Assembly (NCBI RefSeq): GCF_013377085.1
Contig: NZ_JACAAX010000004.1
Span: forward strand, 62,001-126,000
Direction of reading: 5' to 3'
From: Rhodoplanes sp.
GTDB taxonomy: Bacteria > Pseudomonadota > Alphaproteobacteria > Rhizobiales > Xanthobacteraceae
DNA length: 64,000 bases
Below the pieces are notes generated by a model. That model was not told the DNA's origin and searched no databases. It was given only the letters and a program-made list of their open reading frames with translations. Position numbers and translations under genes: made by a program. This document shows, piece by piece, positions 26,285 through 34,966 of this stretch (its first letter is position 1; every line of letters begins with the position of its first letter).

Positions 26285-27550
26285 TCAGGCGGCGAGCAGC
26301 CGGCGTCCGTCGTGGCCGGCGATCAGCACGTCGATCAACGTGCCGGGGGACGCGCCCCCCGTGAGCCGGACCGGCGTGAACTGCTCGGTGCGGCCGATCG
26401 TGCCGGTCTCGGCCAGCACGGCGCGTTCGTGGCCGATCTCGCCGTCGAGATGCCGGGTCAGCAGCGCGTCGCCCAGCGTGCGCAGCCGCATGGCGCGCTC
26501 CTTGACGACGTGGCCTGCGACCGGCGGCATCCGGGCGGCCGGCGTGCCGGGCCGCGGCGAGAACGGGAAGACGTGCAGATAGGTGAGCCCGCAGGCCTCG
26601 ACGAGGTCGAGCGAGCTTTTAAACATCGCCTCGGTCTCGGTCGGGAAGCCGGCGATGATGTCGGCGCCGAACACGATGTCGGGGCGCAGCCGCCGCACGG
26701 CGGCGCAGAAATCGATGGCGTCCCGGCGCAGGTGCCGGCGCTTCATCCGCTTGAGGATCATGTCGTCGCCGGCCTGCAGCGAGAGATGCAGGTGCGGCAT
26801 CAGCCGCTTCTCCTCGGCGAGCGCGGCCAAGAGGTCGTCGTCGGCCTCGACCGAATCGATCGACGAGAGCCGCAGCCGCGGCAGCTCCGGCACCTCGGCG
26901 AGCACGCGGCGCACCAGCGTGCCGAGCCGCGGCGCGCCGGCGAGGTCGGCGCCGTAGCTCGTGAGATCCACGCCGGTCAGCACCACCTCGGCGTGGCCGT
27001 TGAGGGCGAGGCGGCGCACCTGGGCGATCACGTCGGCCATCGCGACCGACCGCGAATTGCCGCGGCCGAACGGGATGATGCAGAACGTGCAGCGGTGGTC
27101 GCAGCCGTTCTGCACCTGGACGAAGCCGCGGGCGCGGCCCTCGATGCCGTCGATCACCGGGGCGGCGCCACTCCGCACCGCCATGATGTCGTCGACGGCG
27201 GCCTTGGTGGATGCATCCACGGCGCCGCGGGCAAACACGGCGCGGGTCTCGGTCCAGGCGTCGTCCGAGAGCTTCTCGGCATTGCCGAGGACGCGGTCGA
27301 CCTCCGGCATGGCGACGAAGGTCGCCGTCTCGGTCTGAGCCGCGCAGCCGGTGACGACGACGCGCGCATCGGGCCGCTCGCGCTTGAGCTTTCGAATGGC
27401 CTGGCGGGTCTGGCGCACCGCTTCGCCGGTGACGGCGCAACTGTTGACCACCACCGTGTCGGCGAGCCCGGCCGCCTCGGCGCGGCGGCGGATTGCCTCC
27501 GACTCGAAGGCGTTCAGCCGGCAGCCGAACGTGACGACGTCGACCGTCAT
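26285..27550 (-). CDS. mtaB: tRNA threonylcarbamoyladenosine methylthiotransferase MtaB
   Basis: Radical-SAM enzyme that adds a methylthio group to t6A37 of tRNA. The 421 residues show the N-terminal MTTase domain with three cluster cysteines ([23 protein letters not shown]). The radical-SAM CxxxCxxC site follows in [19 protein letters not shown], and a C-terminal TRAM-like region from about residue 355. GCRLN and GRGNSRS are typical of MtaB rather than MiaB. The ATG overlaps the dapF stop (ATGA), so translation is coupled. This dapF-mtaB pair is conserved in related alphaproteobacteria. Confidence 0.93.
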   Translation of the reverse strand: MTVDVVTFGCRLNAFESEAIRRRAEAAGLADTVVVNSCAVTGEAVRQTRQAIRKLKRERPDARVVVTGCAAQTETATFVAMPEVDRVLGNAEKLSDDAWTETRAVFARGAVDASTKAAVDDIMAVRSGAAPVIDGIEGRARGFVQVQNGCDHRCTFCIIPFGRGNSRSVAMADVIAQVRRLALNGHAEVVLTGVDLTSYGADLAGAPRLGTLVRRVLAEVPELPRLRLSSIDSVEADDDLLAALAEEKRLMPHLHLSLQAGDDMILKRMKRRHLRRDAIDFCAAVRRLRPDIVFGADIIAGFPTETEAMFKSSLDLVEACGLTYLHVFPFSPRPGTPAARMPPVAGHVVKERAMRLRTLGDALLTRHLDGEIGHERAVLAETGTIGRTEQFTPVRLTGGASPGTLIDVLIAGHDGRRLLAA

Positions 27551-28425
27551 GACGCGGGAGCTCCCGCGAACAGGGCCGGGTCGAAGCGGCCCTCGCGCTC
27601 GTATTCCACCGGGCCCGTCATCAGCACATGGTCGTCGCGCTCGCGCCAGTCGATGACGAGGTCGCCGCCCGGCAGCGTCACCCGCACGCTGCGCCCCGTG
27701 CGGCCGGTGCGGGCGGCCGAGACGGCGGCCGCGCAGGCGGCCGAGCCGCAGGCCCGCGTCAGGCCGGCGCCGCGTTCCCAGGTGCGGACCGTCAGATGGT
27801 CCGGTCCCGTCACGGCGGCGAGCGAGATGTTGGCGCGGTCCGGAAAGATCGGATGGTTCTCCAGGAGCGGGCCGATCTTTTCGAGGTCGTAGGCCCACGG
27901 ATCGTCGACCCAGAACACCGCATGCGGGTTGCCCATGCTGGCTACCGACGGCGAATGCAGGATCGGCGCGTCGATCGGGCCGATCTGAAGCTCGATGGCG
28001 CGGGTGTCGCGGAATTCTTCCGCCAGCGGGATGTCGCGCCAGCCGAACTTTGGGGCGCCCATGTCGACGGTCGAGACCAGCGGCTCGGCGCCCTTCCAGC
28101 AGTTGAGAAGGCCGGCGCGGGTCTCGAAGGTGAGCGCGGTCTTGCCGGTCTCGGCAAAGACGATGTCGGCGACGCAGCGCATGCCGTTGCCGCAGGCGCC
28201 GGCTTCCGAGCCATCGGTGTTGTAGATGCGCACGAACGCGTCGGTGCCGGGCGTGCGCGGCGGATACAGCACCATGAGCTGGTCGAACGGCGCCCCCTCG
28301 GGCCGTGCCGCCGCCCGCGCGTCCGCGGCGGTGAGCTTGTCCGGCGCGCCGCGCAGATCGACGACGACGATCTCGTTGCCAAGGCCGTTCATCTTGAAAA
28401 ATGGCTGGTTGGCGAGCGCGCTCAT
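27547..28425 (-). CDS. dapF: diaminopimelate epimerase
   Basis: Interconverts LL- and meso-diaminopimelate for lysine and peptidoglycan synthesis. The 292 residues carry the two catalytic cysteines: C78 in GACGNGMRC and C226 in [25 protein letters not shown] at the N-terminus and [11 protein letters not shown] near 165-175 are family marks. It is the first gene of the dapF-mtaB unit and ends in a 4-base overlap with mtaB. Upstream lies the long hairpin-rich non-coding stretch. Confidence 0.95.
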   Translation of the reverse strand: MSALANQPFFKMNGLGNEIVVVDLRGAPDKLTAADARAAARPEGAPFDQLMVLYPPRTPGTDAFVRIYNTDGSEAGACGNGMRCVADIVFAETGKTALTFETRAGLLNCWKGAEPLVSTVDMGAPKFGWRDIPLAEEFRDTRAIELQIGPIDAPILHSPSVASMGNPHAVFWVDDPWAYDLEKIGPLLENHPIFPDRANISLAAVTGPDHLTVRTWERGAGLTRACGSAACAAAVSAARTGRTGRSVRVTLPGGDLVIDWRERDDHVLMTGPVEYEREGRFDPALFAGAPAS

Positions 28426-29238
28426 CAGGGGGCCGGGGGTCAGATGCGGTATCGGGGCCTTATATGGGAGATAGGCCGCCTTTGGCCAGCCGAGCGGGCG
28501 CCTGCGGGCGTCCGGCCAGGCGACGCGGTTGCTTCACCTCTTCCCGCACGCGGGGAGAGGGAGAACCGGCGCCGCGCTCCTCACGCAAACCTCCATCCGT
28601 CCCGCGACGCGCATTTCGCGCCCGGGGTTTGCCCATGACCTGCACCCTCGGTTCCTTACGAAAACCGAGGGAGGCGGAGCGCCGGCAGGCGCTACACCTT
28701 TGTCTGCGTCCGACGGGACGCAGCGCGCATCGAAGCGTCGATGCGCACGCCTCCCGGCGCTCCGCCGCGGCGATTTTGGGCTTTCGGGCCGCGCTTGGAT
28801 CCCGTCCCGACCGGGGATGGGGATCTTTCAGCGATGCTCCTCGCGCCCGGGTCGTTTTGCCCGGAGGGCGGAGCCCCAAAAACCCCCGGGAGCCCGGGGG
28901 ACGAGCCCGGACCCGCAGGCGCCGCATCCGCCGGCCGGATTTCCCGGGAGTTCCGGCGGCCGGTCGTTCCACACGACACCGTCGTGCGGAAAAACCGGCC
29001 CGCTCCGCCGCCCGACGTCACCGGTCGACGCCCCTCGACGAGCGAGATGTTTGGAGTATAGGAATATTATCCGCATACGCAAGCCCGATCCAGTCCGCCC
29101 GCGCGTCGCCGCGGCGGTCCTCGCCGCGTGTCGTCCGGCGAGGAGGCGGCGGAGCCGGCGGACCGCCCATGCGTTGGGCTTCCGTTCATCCGGCCGGTGC
29201 TCTATCGGTTGGACGGAGCAGACCGACAGGAGTGAACG
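28426..29238. other. 813-base region without a convincing gene
   Basis: Gap between the leftward dapF and the rightward GyrI-like gene. Several frames are open only because of high GC and show no start signals or family resemblance. The left two thirds (about 28536-28989) is a series of hairpins listed separately. The right part (29060-29238) carries the upstream sequence of the GyrI-like gene with its Shine-Dalgarno (CAGGAG). Confidence 0.6.
28536..28989. repeat. cluster of inverted repeats, possible dispersed element or structured RNA
   Basis: Hairpins in order: 28538-28561 (CTCTTCCCGCA / CGCGGGGAGAG); 28645-28671 (CCCTCGGTT / AACCGAGGG); and a large one, 28673-28691 against 28748-28766, 18 of 19 bases paired (GGCGGAGCGCCGG...). 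The large hairpin encloses two smaller ones, 28704-28723 and about 28725-28746. Further on are 28883-28900 (CCCCCGGG / CCCGGGGG), about 28929-28962, and 28969-28989. Similar hairpin-rich non-coding DNA is, from memory, dispersed in Bradyrhizobium-type genomes, but I cannot check this here. Confidence 0.55.
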
Positions 29239-30030
29239 ATGCGACCGACCCGCTGGGTGGCGACCATCGCCGTATTCGTCGCGGCCGCCGTGCTGTGGCA
29301 GTCCGGTCTCACCTTCGCGCAGGCCCAGGGCGGAAGCCCGGCGGCGAGCCCGCCCGCTGCCACGCCCCCGGCCGCAGCCACGCCCCCGGCCGCAACTCCG
29401 ACGCCCGCGACGCCCCCGGCGACGTCACCGCCGGCTGCAAGTGCCCCGGCCGCGCAGGCGCCCGCCGCTTCCCCTCCCGCCGCGCAGGCGCCCGTCGCAT
29501 CGCCTCCGGCGGCTGCGGCCCCCGCGGCGCCGCCGCCGGCCGCCAGTGCTCCGGCCCCCACCGGCGACGCGCCGTTCGGCGAGGACGTGACCCTGACGGC
29601 CAAGACCATCGTCTACGTCTCCGGCAAGGCGACCTGGGACAAGGCCTTCGAGGCCATCCAGGACGCCCTGAAGGCCGTCAACGCCTACCTGCAGAAGCAG
29701 AGTATCGCCCCGATCGGGCCGGCGATGACGATCTACACCGCGACCGACGACAACGGCTTCAGCTTCCGGGCCGGGATGCCGGTCGCCCAGGCGCCGACCC
29801 CGGCCCCGACCGGCGACCTCGCGGTCGGCCAGTCGCCGGCCGGCAAGGCGCTGAAATACGTCCATCGCGGCTCCTACGACGCCATGGACTCGACCTACGA
29901 GGCGATCACCAACCAGCTCGACGACAAGAACCTGGAGGCGCAGGACCTGTTCGTCGAGGTCTATGTCACGGACCCGCTGACGACGCCCGACGACAAGCTG
30001 GTCATCGAGGTCTACGTGCCGCTGCGGTAG
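29239..30030 (+). CDS. secreted GyrI-like (effector-binding) domain protein
   Basis: 263-residue exported protein. A signal peptide (about residues 1-30) is followed by roughly 80 residues of almost pure Ala/Pro/Ser/Thr. Then comes a globular domain (about 115-263) that resembles the GyrI-like small-molecule-binding fold: VYVSGKATWDKAFEAIQDAL, PAMTIYTATDDNGFSF, KALKYVHRGSYDAMDSTYEAI and a closing VIEVYVPLR. In cytoplasmic relatives this fold senses ligands for AraC or MerR regulators; here it is outside the cytoplasm. The Shine-Dalgarno CAGGAG precedes the ATG. Ligand unknown. Confidence 0.78.
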   Translation: MRPTRWVATIAVFVAAAVLWQSGLTFAQAQGGSPAASPPAATPPAAATPPAATPTPATPPATSPPAASAPAAQAPAASPPAAQAPVASPPAAAAPAAPPPAASAPAPTGDAPFGEDVTLTAKTIVYVSGKATWDKAFEAIQDALKAVNAYLQKQSIAPIGPAMTIYTATDDNGFSFRAGMPVAQAPTPAPTGDLAVGQSPAGKALKYVHRGSYDAMDSTYEAITNQLDDKNLEAQDLFVEVYVTDPLTTPDDKLVIEVYVPLR

Positions 30031-30050
30031 GCAGCGGCGCTTCCATGTCC

Positions 30051-30145
30051 CGTCATGCGCGGGCTCGACCCGCGCATCCATCGAGTTTCGTAAAAACGCT
30101 TTGTTCGTAAGATGATGGATCGCCGGGTCAAGCCCGGCGATGACG
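30051..30145. repeat. RIME-like palindromic repeat, copy 2
   Basis: Left hairpin GCGCGGGCTCGACCCGCGC, central AT-rich spacer, right hairpin CGCCGGGTCAAGCCCGGCG. The ends are CGTCATG and GATGACG, so the whole element is also an imperfect inverted repeat. It fills the gap between two convergent genes. Confidence 0.8.
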
Positions 30146-30157
30146 CCGAACGGGCCG

Positions 30158-31219
30158 CTACAATTCCCACGCCTCGCCGGGCTTCAGCACCCGGAACCGC
30201 TCGGGCGGGATCTCGGCGGCCGCGCAGGCGAGGCCGAGGTCGCGGGCCGGCGCGTCGATCGCCTCGTCGGTGAGCTTGAAGGTGCCGTGGTGGTGGGCGA
30301 GCGCCAGCTCGGCGCCGCAGTCCTGCAGAGCCTGCACGGCCTCGGCCGGGTTCATGTGCTGGTCGCGCATGAACCAGCGCGGCTCGTAGGCGCCGATCGG
30401 CAGCACGGCGAGGCGGAACGGGCCGTAGCGCTCGCGCGCCTCGCGGAAGCGGAAGCCGTCGCCATAGCCGGAATCGCTGACGTGGTAGATGCGGCCGGCC
30501 GGCGTCTCCAGCACGAAGCCGGCCCACAGCGCCTTGTTGCGGTCGAGGAGGCCGCGCGCCGACCAGTGCCGCAGCGGCACCAGGGTCACGGCGAGGTTTT
30601 CCGCCAGCTCGACGCGGTCGTGCCAGTCGTAGGTCTCGGCCACGATGGCGGGGTCGTGCGCCGCCATGGCGGCGTCGTTGCCGAGCGGCGTGACGATGCG
30701 CGGCCGGTGGGCGGCGACCAGCCGCGACAGGGTGTCGACGTCGAGATGGTCGTAATGTCCGTGCGACACCAGCACGGTGTCGATCCTGGGCAGCGCCTCG
30801 AACGGGATGCCGGGATCGTTGACCCGCTTGGGCCCGGCGAAGTCGACCGGCGAGGCGCGCTCCGACCACACCGGGTCGATCAGCAGGTTGTGGCCGGCGG
30901 TCTGCACCAGCACGCTGGCATGGCCGACCATGACGACCCGCAGCGCGTCGCCGTCCACTCTTGCGGGCGGCTGATCGACATGCGGGCTCGGCGCCCGGTC
31001 GGGCCACGGCTCGCCGCCGCGCGACGCCCACCACCGGGCCAGGTCGGCGAAATTCTTCGGCGGCGCGCCATGCGGGTCCCGGAAGAAGACCCCGTCGAAA
31101 TGGTCGCTGACCGGCCCGTCGTAATAGCGGGCGGCGCGCGCCCGCGCCGTGAACAACGTGGCGGCGGCCGCCGCCAGTCCAGACAATCCGAGCAGCAGGC
31201 CTCGACGGGTGGACGGCAC
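30158..31219 (-). CDS. MBL-fold metal-dependent hydrolase (UlaG/NAPE-PLD-like), exported
   Basis: 353-residue metallo-beta-lactamase-fold hydrolase. The metal motif HGHYDHLD lies near residue 150 and further ligands in PLRHWSARG and SDSGYGDGF. The overall pattern follows the UlaG/N-acylphosphatidylethanolamine phospholipase D group. The N-terminus STRRGLLLGLSGLAAAAATLF reads as a twin-arginine export signal. The start is GTG at 31219, preceded by GAGAGATAGG. The substrate is unknown; lactonase and phospholipase activities both occur in the family. Confidence 0.85.
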   Translation of the reverse strand: MPSTRRGLLLGLSGLAAAAATLFTARARAARYYDGPVSDHFDGVFFRDPHGAPPKNFADLARWWASRGGEPWPDRAPSPHVDQPPARVDGDALRVVMVGHASVLVQTAGHNLLIDPVWSERASPVDFAGPKRVNDPGIPFEALPRIDTVLVSHGHYDHLDVDTLSRLVAAHRPRIVTPLGNDAAMAAHDPAIVAETYDWHDRVELAENLAVTLVPLRHWSARGLLDRNKALWAGFVLETPAGRIYHVSDSGYGDGFRFREARERYGPFRLAVLPIGAYEPRWFMRDQHMNPAEAVQALQDCGAELALAHHHGTFKLTDEAIDAPARDLGLACAAAEIPPERFRVLKPGEAWEL

Positions 31220-31362
31220 GTTCCTATCTCTCTGTCAGGGCCGCAGCGACGTTCGTGCCGCGGCCCTGCGACCGGGCGGCGATCGGCTGACGAAACGTAG
31301 GCGATCCGCAGCCCGGAACAAGACGCGGCAGGGCGTCGCGTCGGAGGCGTCGGGAGGTTGGC

Positions 31363-31623
31363 ATGTCGGAGTTGACGCGGGACGAGATCGTGTCGGTGGT
31401 GCATCCGGTGGACGACGCGACCGTTGCCGAAATCATCGCGACCGGGGCCACCCAGGCCGACCTGGCCCTGGCCTGCACGTTCGTGGCGAAGGAAATGCGG
31501 CAGCACGAGAACCGCGAGGTGCCGACCGGCACGGTCGGGCAGGTGATCTCGATCCTGGAGCGGGTCGGGGCGCGGCCGCTGCGCGGCTCGCCGTTCGGCG
31601 AGGCCGGGTCGACGATGGAGTAG
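31363..31623 (+). CDS. small hypothetical protein
   Basis: 86-residue acidic protein (MSELTRDEIVSVVHPVDDATVAEIIATGAT...). No membrane segment or metal motif is visible. The middle part, TQADLALACTFVAKEMRQ, looks helical. It is read rightward after the divergent MBL gene and is followed by a RIME-like repeat. Short conserved proteins of this kind are common in Hyphomicrobiales, but I do not recognise the family. Confidence 0.6.
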   Translation: MSELTRDEIVSVVHPVDDATVAEIIATGATQADLALACTFVAKEMRQHENREVPTGTVGQVISILERVGARPLRGSPFGEAGSTME

Positions 31624-31638
31624 CAAGAGCATCGACGT

Positions 31639-31732
31639 GTCATGCGCGGGCTCGACCCGCGCATCCATCGAATCTCGCAAAAAAGCTTTGTTCGCAAGAT
31701 GATGGATTGCCGGGTCAAGCCCGGCAATGACG
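31639..31732. repeat. RIME-like palindromic repeat, copy 3
   Basis: Same orientation as the copy at 30051: left GCGCGGGCTCGACCCGCGC, right TGCCGGGTCAAGCCCGGCA, with a nearly identical 40-base AT-rich centre. Confidence 0.8.
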
Positions 31733-31770
31733 CCGGTGAGACCGGTGCCGGGGTCGCTCCGGGCGGATAT

Positions 31771-31799
31771 TTGACTTGCCCTCGCGCCGGATAGTAGTG
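31771..31799 (+). promoter_or_regulatory. candidate promoter of the ffh operon
   Basis: TTGACT at 31771-31776 is a good -35. The -10 is weak and lies within GGATAGTAGTG (about 31790-31799) at 15-17 bases. The site sits 154 bases before the ffh start in the only AT-relieved part of the gap. Confidence 0.35.
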
Positions 31800-31952
31800 T
31801 CCGGCCGCTCTCGACAACAGCCGAGACGACATCAACCGACCGGTCCTGGAGGCCGGAGGCCAACGCCCGACAGCGCGACGCGCCCTCGGGCGCCACAAGT
31901 GTTTGGTTCGGCCGCGTCCGATGCAGGGCGGGGCGAGCGGGAACAGACGCGC

Positions 31953-33617
31953 ATGTTCGACGGTCTTTCCGACAAGCTTTCCGGCATCCTCGACCGGCTG
32001 ACCCGGCGCGGCGCGCTGACGGCCGGCGACGTCGACGCCGCCGCGCGAGAAGTCCGCCGCGCGTTGCTCGAGGCCGACGTCGCCCTCGACGTGGTGCGCG
32101 GCTTCATCGACAAGCTCAAGGAGCGTGCCGTCGGGGTCGAGGTCATCAAGTCGGTGACGCCCGGCCAGATGGTCGTCAAGATCGTCCACGACCAGCTCAT
32201 CGAGACGCTGGGCTCGACCGCCGATCCGATCGACCTCAACGCGCCGTCGCCGGTGCCGATCATGATGGTCGGCCTGCAGGGCTCGGGCAAGACGACCACC
32301 TCGGCCAAGATCGCCAAGCGGCTCACCGAGCAGGGCAAGCGCAAGGTCCTGATGGCCTCGCTCGACACCCGCCGCCCGGCCGCCATGGAGCAGCTCGCGG
32401 TGCTGGGCCAGCAGGTCGGCGTCGAGACGCTGCCGATCGTCGTCGGCCAGACGCCCGTGCAGATCGCCCGCCGGGCGCTCGAGGCGGGCCGGCTCGGCGG
32501 CTACGACGTCGTCATGCTCGACACCGCCGGCCGCACCACGCTGGACGAGGCCATGATGGCCGAGGCCGCCGAGGTGAAGCAGGCCGCCAATCCGCACGAG
32601 GTGCTGCTGGTCGCCGACGCCCTCACGGGCCAGGACGCCGTCAATCTGGCGCGCTCGTTCAACGAGCGGGTCGGTCTCACCGGCATCGTGCTGACGCGTG
32701 TCGACGGCGACGGCCGCGGCGGCGCCGCGCTGTCGATGCGGGCCGTCACCGGCAAGCCGATCAAGCTGATCGGCGTCGGCGAGAAGCTCGACGCGCTGGA
32801 GGAGTTTCACCCCAGCCGCATCGCCGACCGCATCCTCGGCATGGGCGACATCGTCAGCCTGGTCGAGAAGGCGGCGGCGACCATCGACGCCGAGAAGGCG
32901 CGGCGCACCGCCGAGCGGATGCGCAAGGGCCAGTTCGACCTCAACGACCTGCGCGAGCAGCTCGAGCAGATGATCAAGATGGGCGGCCTCGGCGGCATGA
33001 TGAGCATGCTGCCCGGCATCGCCCGGATGAAGAACCAGATCGCCGCGGCGAATGTCGACGACCGCATCCTCAAGCACCAGATCGCCATCATCCAGTCGAT
33101 GACGCCGAAGGAGCGCCGCACCCCGGATCTCCTCAAGGCGAGCCGCAAGAAACGCGTCGCGGCCGGCTCCGGCACCAAGGTCGAGGAGATCAACCGGCTG
33201 TTGAAGATGCACCGGCAGATGTCCGACATGATGAAGCAGATGGGCTCCGGCAAGCGCGGCCCGATGGCCGGCCTCGCCAATGCGCTCGGCTTCGGTGGCG
33301 GCATGCCGAGTGCGGCCGATCTGGAAAAGCTCGCCGACCGCATGCCCGGCGTCCTCGGCAACATGCCGGGCGGTCTTCCGCCCGGATTGCCTGGTGCGCC
33401 GCCGGGCATGCCCGGGGTTCCCCCCGGCATGCCCGAGCTGCCGAGCGCGGCGCCGAAGGGCGACGCGGGCAAGGGCGATGCACCGGCCGACAAGCCGGCC
33501 TCGCTGCCGCCGCTGCCCGGCCTGCCGGGCGGCATGCCCAGGCTCCCCGGTCTCCCGGGCCTGGGCGGCCTCGGCGGCCGGTTCCAGGGTTTCCCGGGCT
33601 TCGGGAAGAAGAAGTGA
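31953..33617 (+). CDS. ffh: signal recognition particle protein Ffh
   Basis: SRP54-type GTPase that binds signal sequences and 4.5S RNA and hands ribosomes to FtsY. The 554 residues have the NG domain with GLQGSGKTTTSAKIA near 105, DTRRPAAMEQL near 138, DTAGRTTLDE near 190 and TRVDGDGRGGAAL near 247. The Met-rich M domain (about 325-465) follows, including GSGTKVEEINRLLK. Beyond it lies an unusually long Gly/Pro/Met-rich tail (about 466-554) of PPGMPG-like units ending KKK. First gene of the ribosome-maturation operon. Start at ATG 31953, fixed by the family N-terminus. Confidence 0.95.
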   Translation: MFDGLSDKLSGILDRLTRRGALTAGDVDAAAREVRRALLEADVALDVVRGFIDKLKERAVGVEVIKSVTPGQMVVKIVHDQLIETLGSTADPIDLNAPSPVPIMMVGLQGSGKTTTSAKIAKRLTEQGKRKVLMASLDTRRPAAMEQLAVLGQQVGVETLPIVVGQTPVQIARRALEAGRLGGYDVVMLDTAGRTTLDEAMMAEAAEVKQAANPHEVLLVADALTGQDAVNLARSFNERVGLTGIVLTRVDGDGRGGAALSMRAVTGKPIKLIGVGEKLDALEEFHPSRIADRILGMGDIVSLVEKAAATIDAEKARRTAERMRKGQFDLNDLREQLEQMIKMGGLGGMMSMLPGIARMKNQIAAANVDDRILKHQIAIIQSMTPKERRTPDLLKASRKKRVAAGSGTKVEEINRLLKMHRQMSDMMKQMGSGKRGPMAGLANALGFGGGMPSAADLEKLADRMPGVLGNMPGGLPPGLPGAPPGMPGVPPGMPELPSAAPKGDAGKGDAPADKPASLPPLPGLPGGMPRLPGLPGLGGLGGRFQGFPGFGKKK

Positions 33618-33639
33618 GGCGGATGCGATCGACCAACCT

Positions 33640-33725
33640 GTCATGCGCGGGCTCGACCCGCGCATCCATCGCGAAAAGAGCCTTGTTTCGTTTGATGGAT
33701 GGCCGGGCCGGGCCCGGCCATGACG
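33640..33725. repeat. RIME-like palindromic repeat, copy 4
   Basis: Shorter member between ffh and rpsP: left GCGCGGGCTCGACCCGCGC, right GGCCGGGCCGGGCCCGGCC, with a reduced centre. Same orientation as copies 2 and 3. It lies inside the operon, so it will be present in any read-through transcript. Confidence 0.75.
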
Positions 33726-33799
33726 AACTCTGAGTTTCACCCCTGGCGCCTCGGACCGACCGGGCGCTGACAGAAAAACGAGACGAGAAAGGACTGAAA

Positions 33800-34192
33800 A
33801 TGTCTCTGCGAATCCGGATGGCCCGTGCCGGGACCAAGAAGCGGCCGTTCTATCACATCGTGGTCGCCGACTCGCGCAGCCCGCGCGACGGCCGCTTCAT
33901 CGAGCGCATCGGCTACTTCAACCCGCTGCTGCCGAAGGACCAGGCCGACCGGCTGAAGTTCGACCTCGACAAGGCCAAGGCGTGGATCGCCAAGGGCGCC
34001 ACCCCGTCGGACCGCATCCTGCGCTTCCTCGACCAGGCCGGCGTCCAGAAGCGCGAAGCGCAGAACAATCCCGAGAAGGCGATCCCGCGCAAGGAGCGCA
34101 AGGTGATCGCCGAAGCGAAAGCCAAGGAGGCGGCCGAGCTGAAGGCCAAGGCCGTCGCCAAGGCCAAGGCCGCCGCGGCTGCGGCGAGCTGA
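33800..34192 (+). CDS. rpsP: 30S ribosomal protein S16
   Basis: Small-subunit ribosomal protein needed for 30S assembly. The first 80 residues are canonical ([50 protein letters not shown]). A Lys/Ala-rich tail extends the total to 130 residues, as often seen in Alphaproteobacteria. AAAGGACTGAAA precedes the ATG. It follows ffh across a 182-base gap holding a repeat and precedes the inserted SIMPL gene by 23 bases. Confidence 0.96.
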   Translation: MSLRIRMARAGTKKRPFYHIVVADSRSPRDGRFIERIGYFNPLLPKDQADRLKFDLDKAKAWIAKGATPSDRILRFLDQAGVQKREAQNNPEKAIPRKERKVIAEAKAKEAAELKAKAVAKAKAAAAAAS

Positions 34193-34215
34193 TCCGGCCA
34201 CGATCGGGGGATGCG

Positions 34216-34956
34216 ATGAGCAGAAGGTTCAGCCGGGGTCCGCTCGCGGCCGTCGCGTGCGGCGTCGTGGCCGCGATGCTGGCCTTCGCGCCTCCCGCCG
34301 GCGCGCAGGACCGGCGGGGCGGCACCGCGCCGACCATGGTGGTCCGCGGCTCCGGCACCTTCGAGGTCAAGCCCGACATCGCGATCCTGACCGTCGTGGT
34401 GACGACCACCGGCGATACGCTGGAGCGCGCCGCGAAGGCTCACGAGGAGCGTGCGACGCGGGCTGCCACGGCTCTGCAACAGCTCGCGGCCGAGGGGGTG
34501 GAGATCGGACGGGCCGACTTCGACCTTGCGCAACGCTCGCAGCCTCGGCCGTCGACAACTGCCCAAAAGCCCGAAGAGCCTTCTTTCCGCGCGTCGACCA
34601 CGTTCCACCTGAAGCTGCGGAATGTCGCGCGGACCAACGACATCGTCACGCGGATCGCGAGTACCGGGATCATCGAGGTCCGGATGGCCTCGTTCCAGGT
34701 CGAGAACGAAAGCCAGGCGCTCAACGAGGCGCGTCGCGAGGCGGTGCGCGATGCACGTGAGCAGGCCGAGGTCTATGCCGCCGCCGCCGGCGTCCGGCTG
34801 GTCGAGGTCGTCGAGATCGAAGGCGATCTCGCCTCCTCGACAGGTGCGGCTCACGCGAGCCTGGGTGTCGAGCGTTCGGTCAAGATCATTCCGCCCGCCG
34901 TGGTGAGCTTCAGAGCGAACGTCACCGTCAAGTGGCGGATCGGACCGCGACTCTAG
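34216..34956 (+). CDS. exported SIMPL-domain (DUF541) protein
   Basis: 246-residue exported protein with a signal peptide (ending about APPAGAQ) and one SIMPL/DUF541 domain: [21 protein letters not shown] near 42-62, [23 protein letters not shown] near 130-152, and [26 protein letters not shown] near 175-200. Members are periplasmic or outer-membrane and linked to oxidative stress (YggE). It sits between rpsP and rimM, normally adjacent, so it appears inserted into the operon and should be co-expressed with ribosomal genes. ATG at 34216; another ATG at 34211 is out of frame. Confidence 0.85.
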   Translation: MSRRFSRGPLAAVACGVVAAMLAFAPPAGAQDRRGGTAPTMVVRGSGTFEVKPDIAILTVVVTTTGDTLERAAKAHEERATRAATALQQLAAEGVEIGRADFDLAQRSQPRPSTTAQKPEEPSFRASTTFHLKLRNVARTNDIVTRIASTGIIEVRMASFQVENESQALNEARREAVRDAREQAEVYAAAAGVRLVEVVEIEGDLASSTGAAHASLGVERSVKIIPPAVVSFRANVTVKWRIGPRL

Positions 34957-34966
34957 GGAGCGAGCC

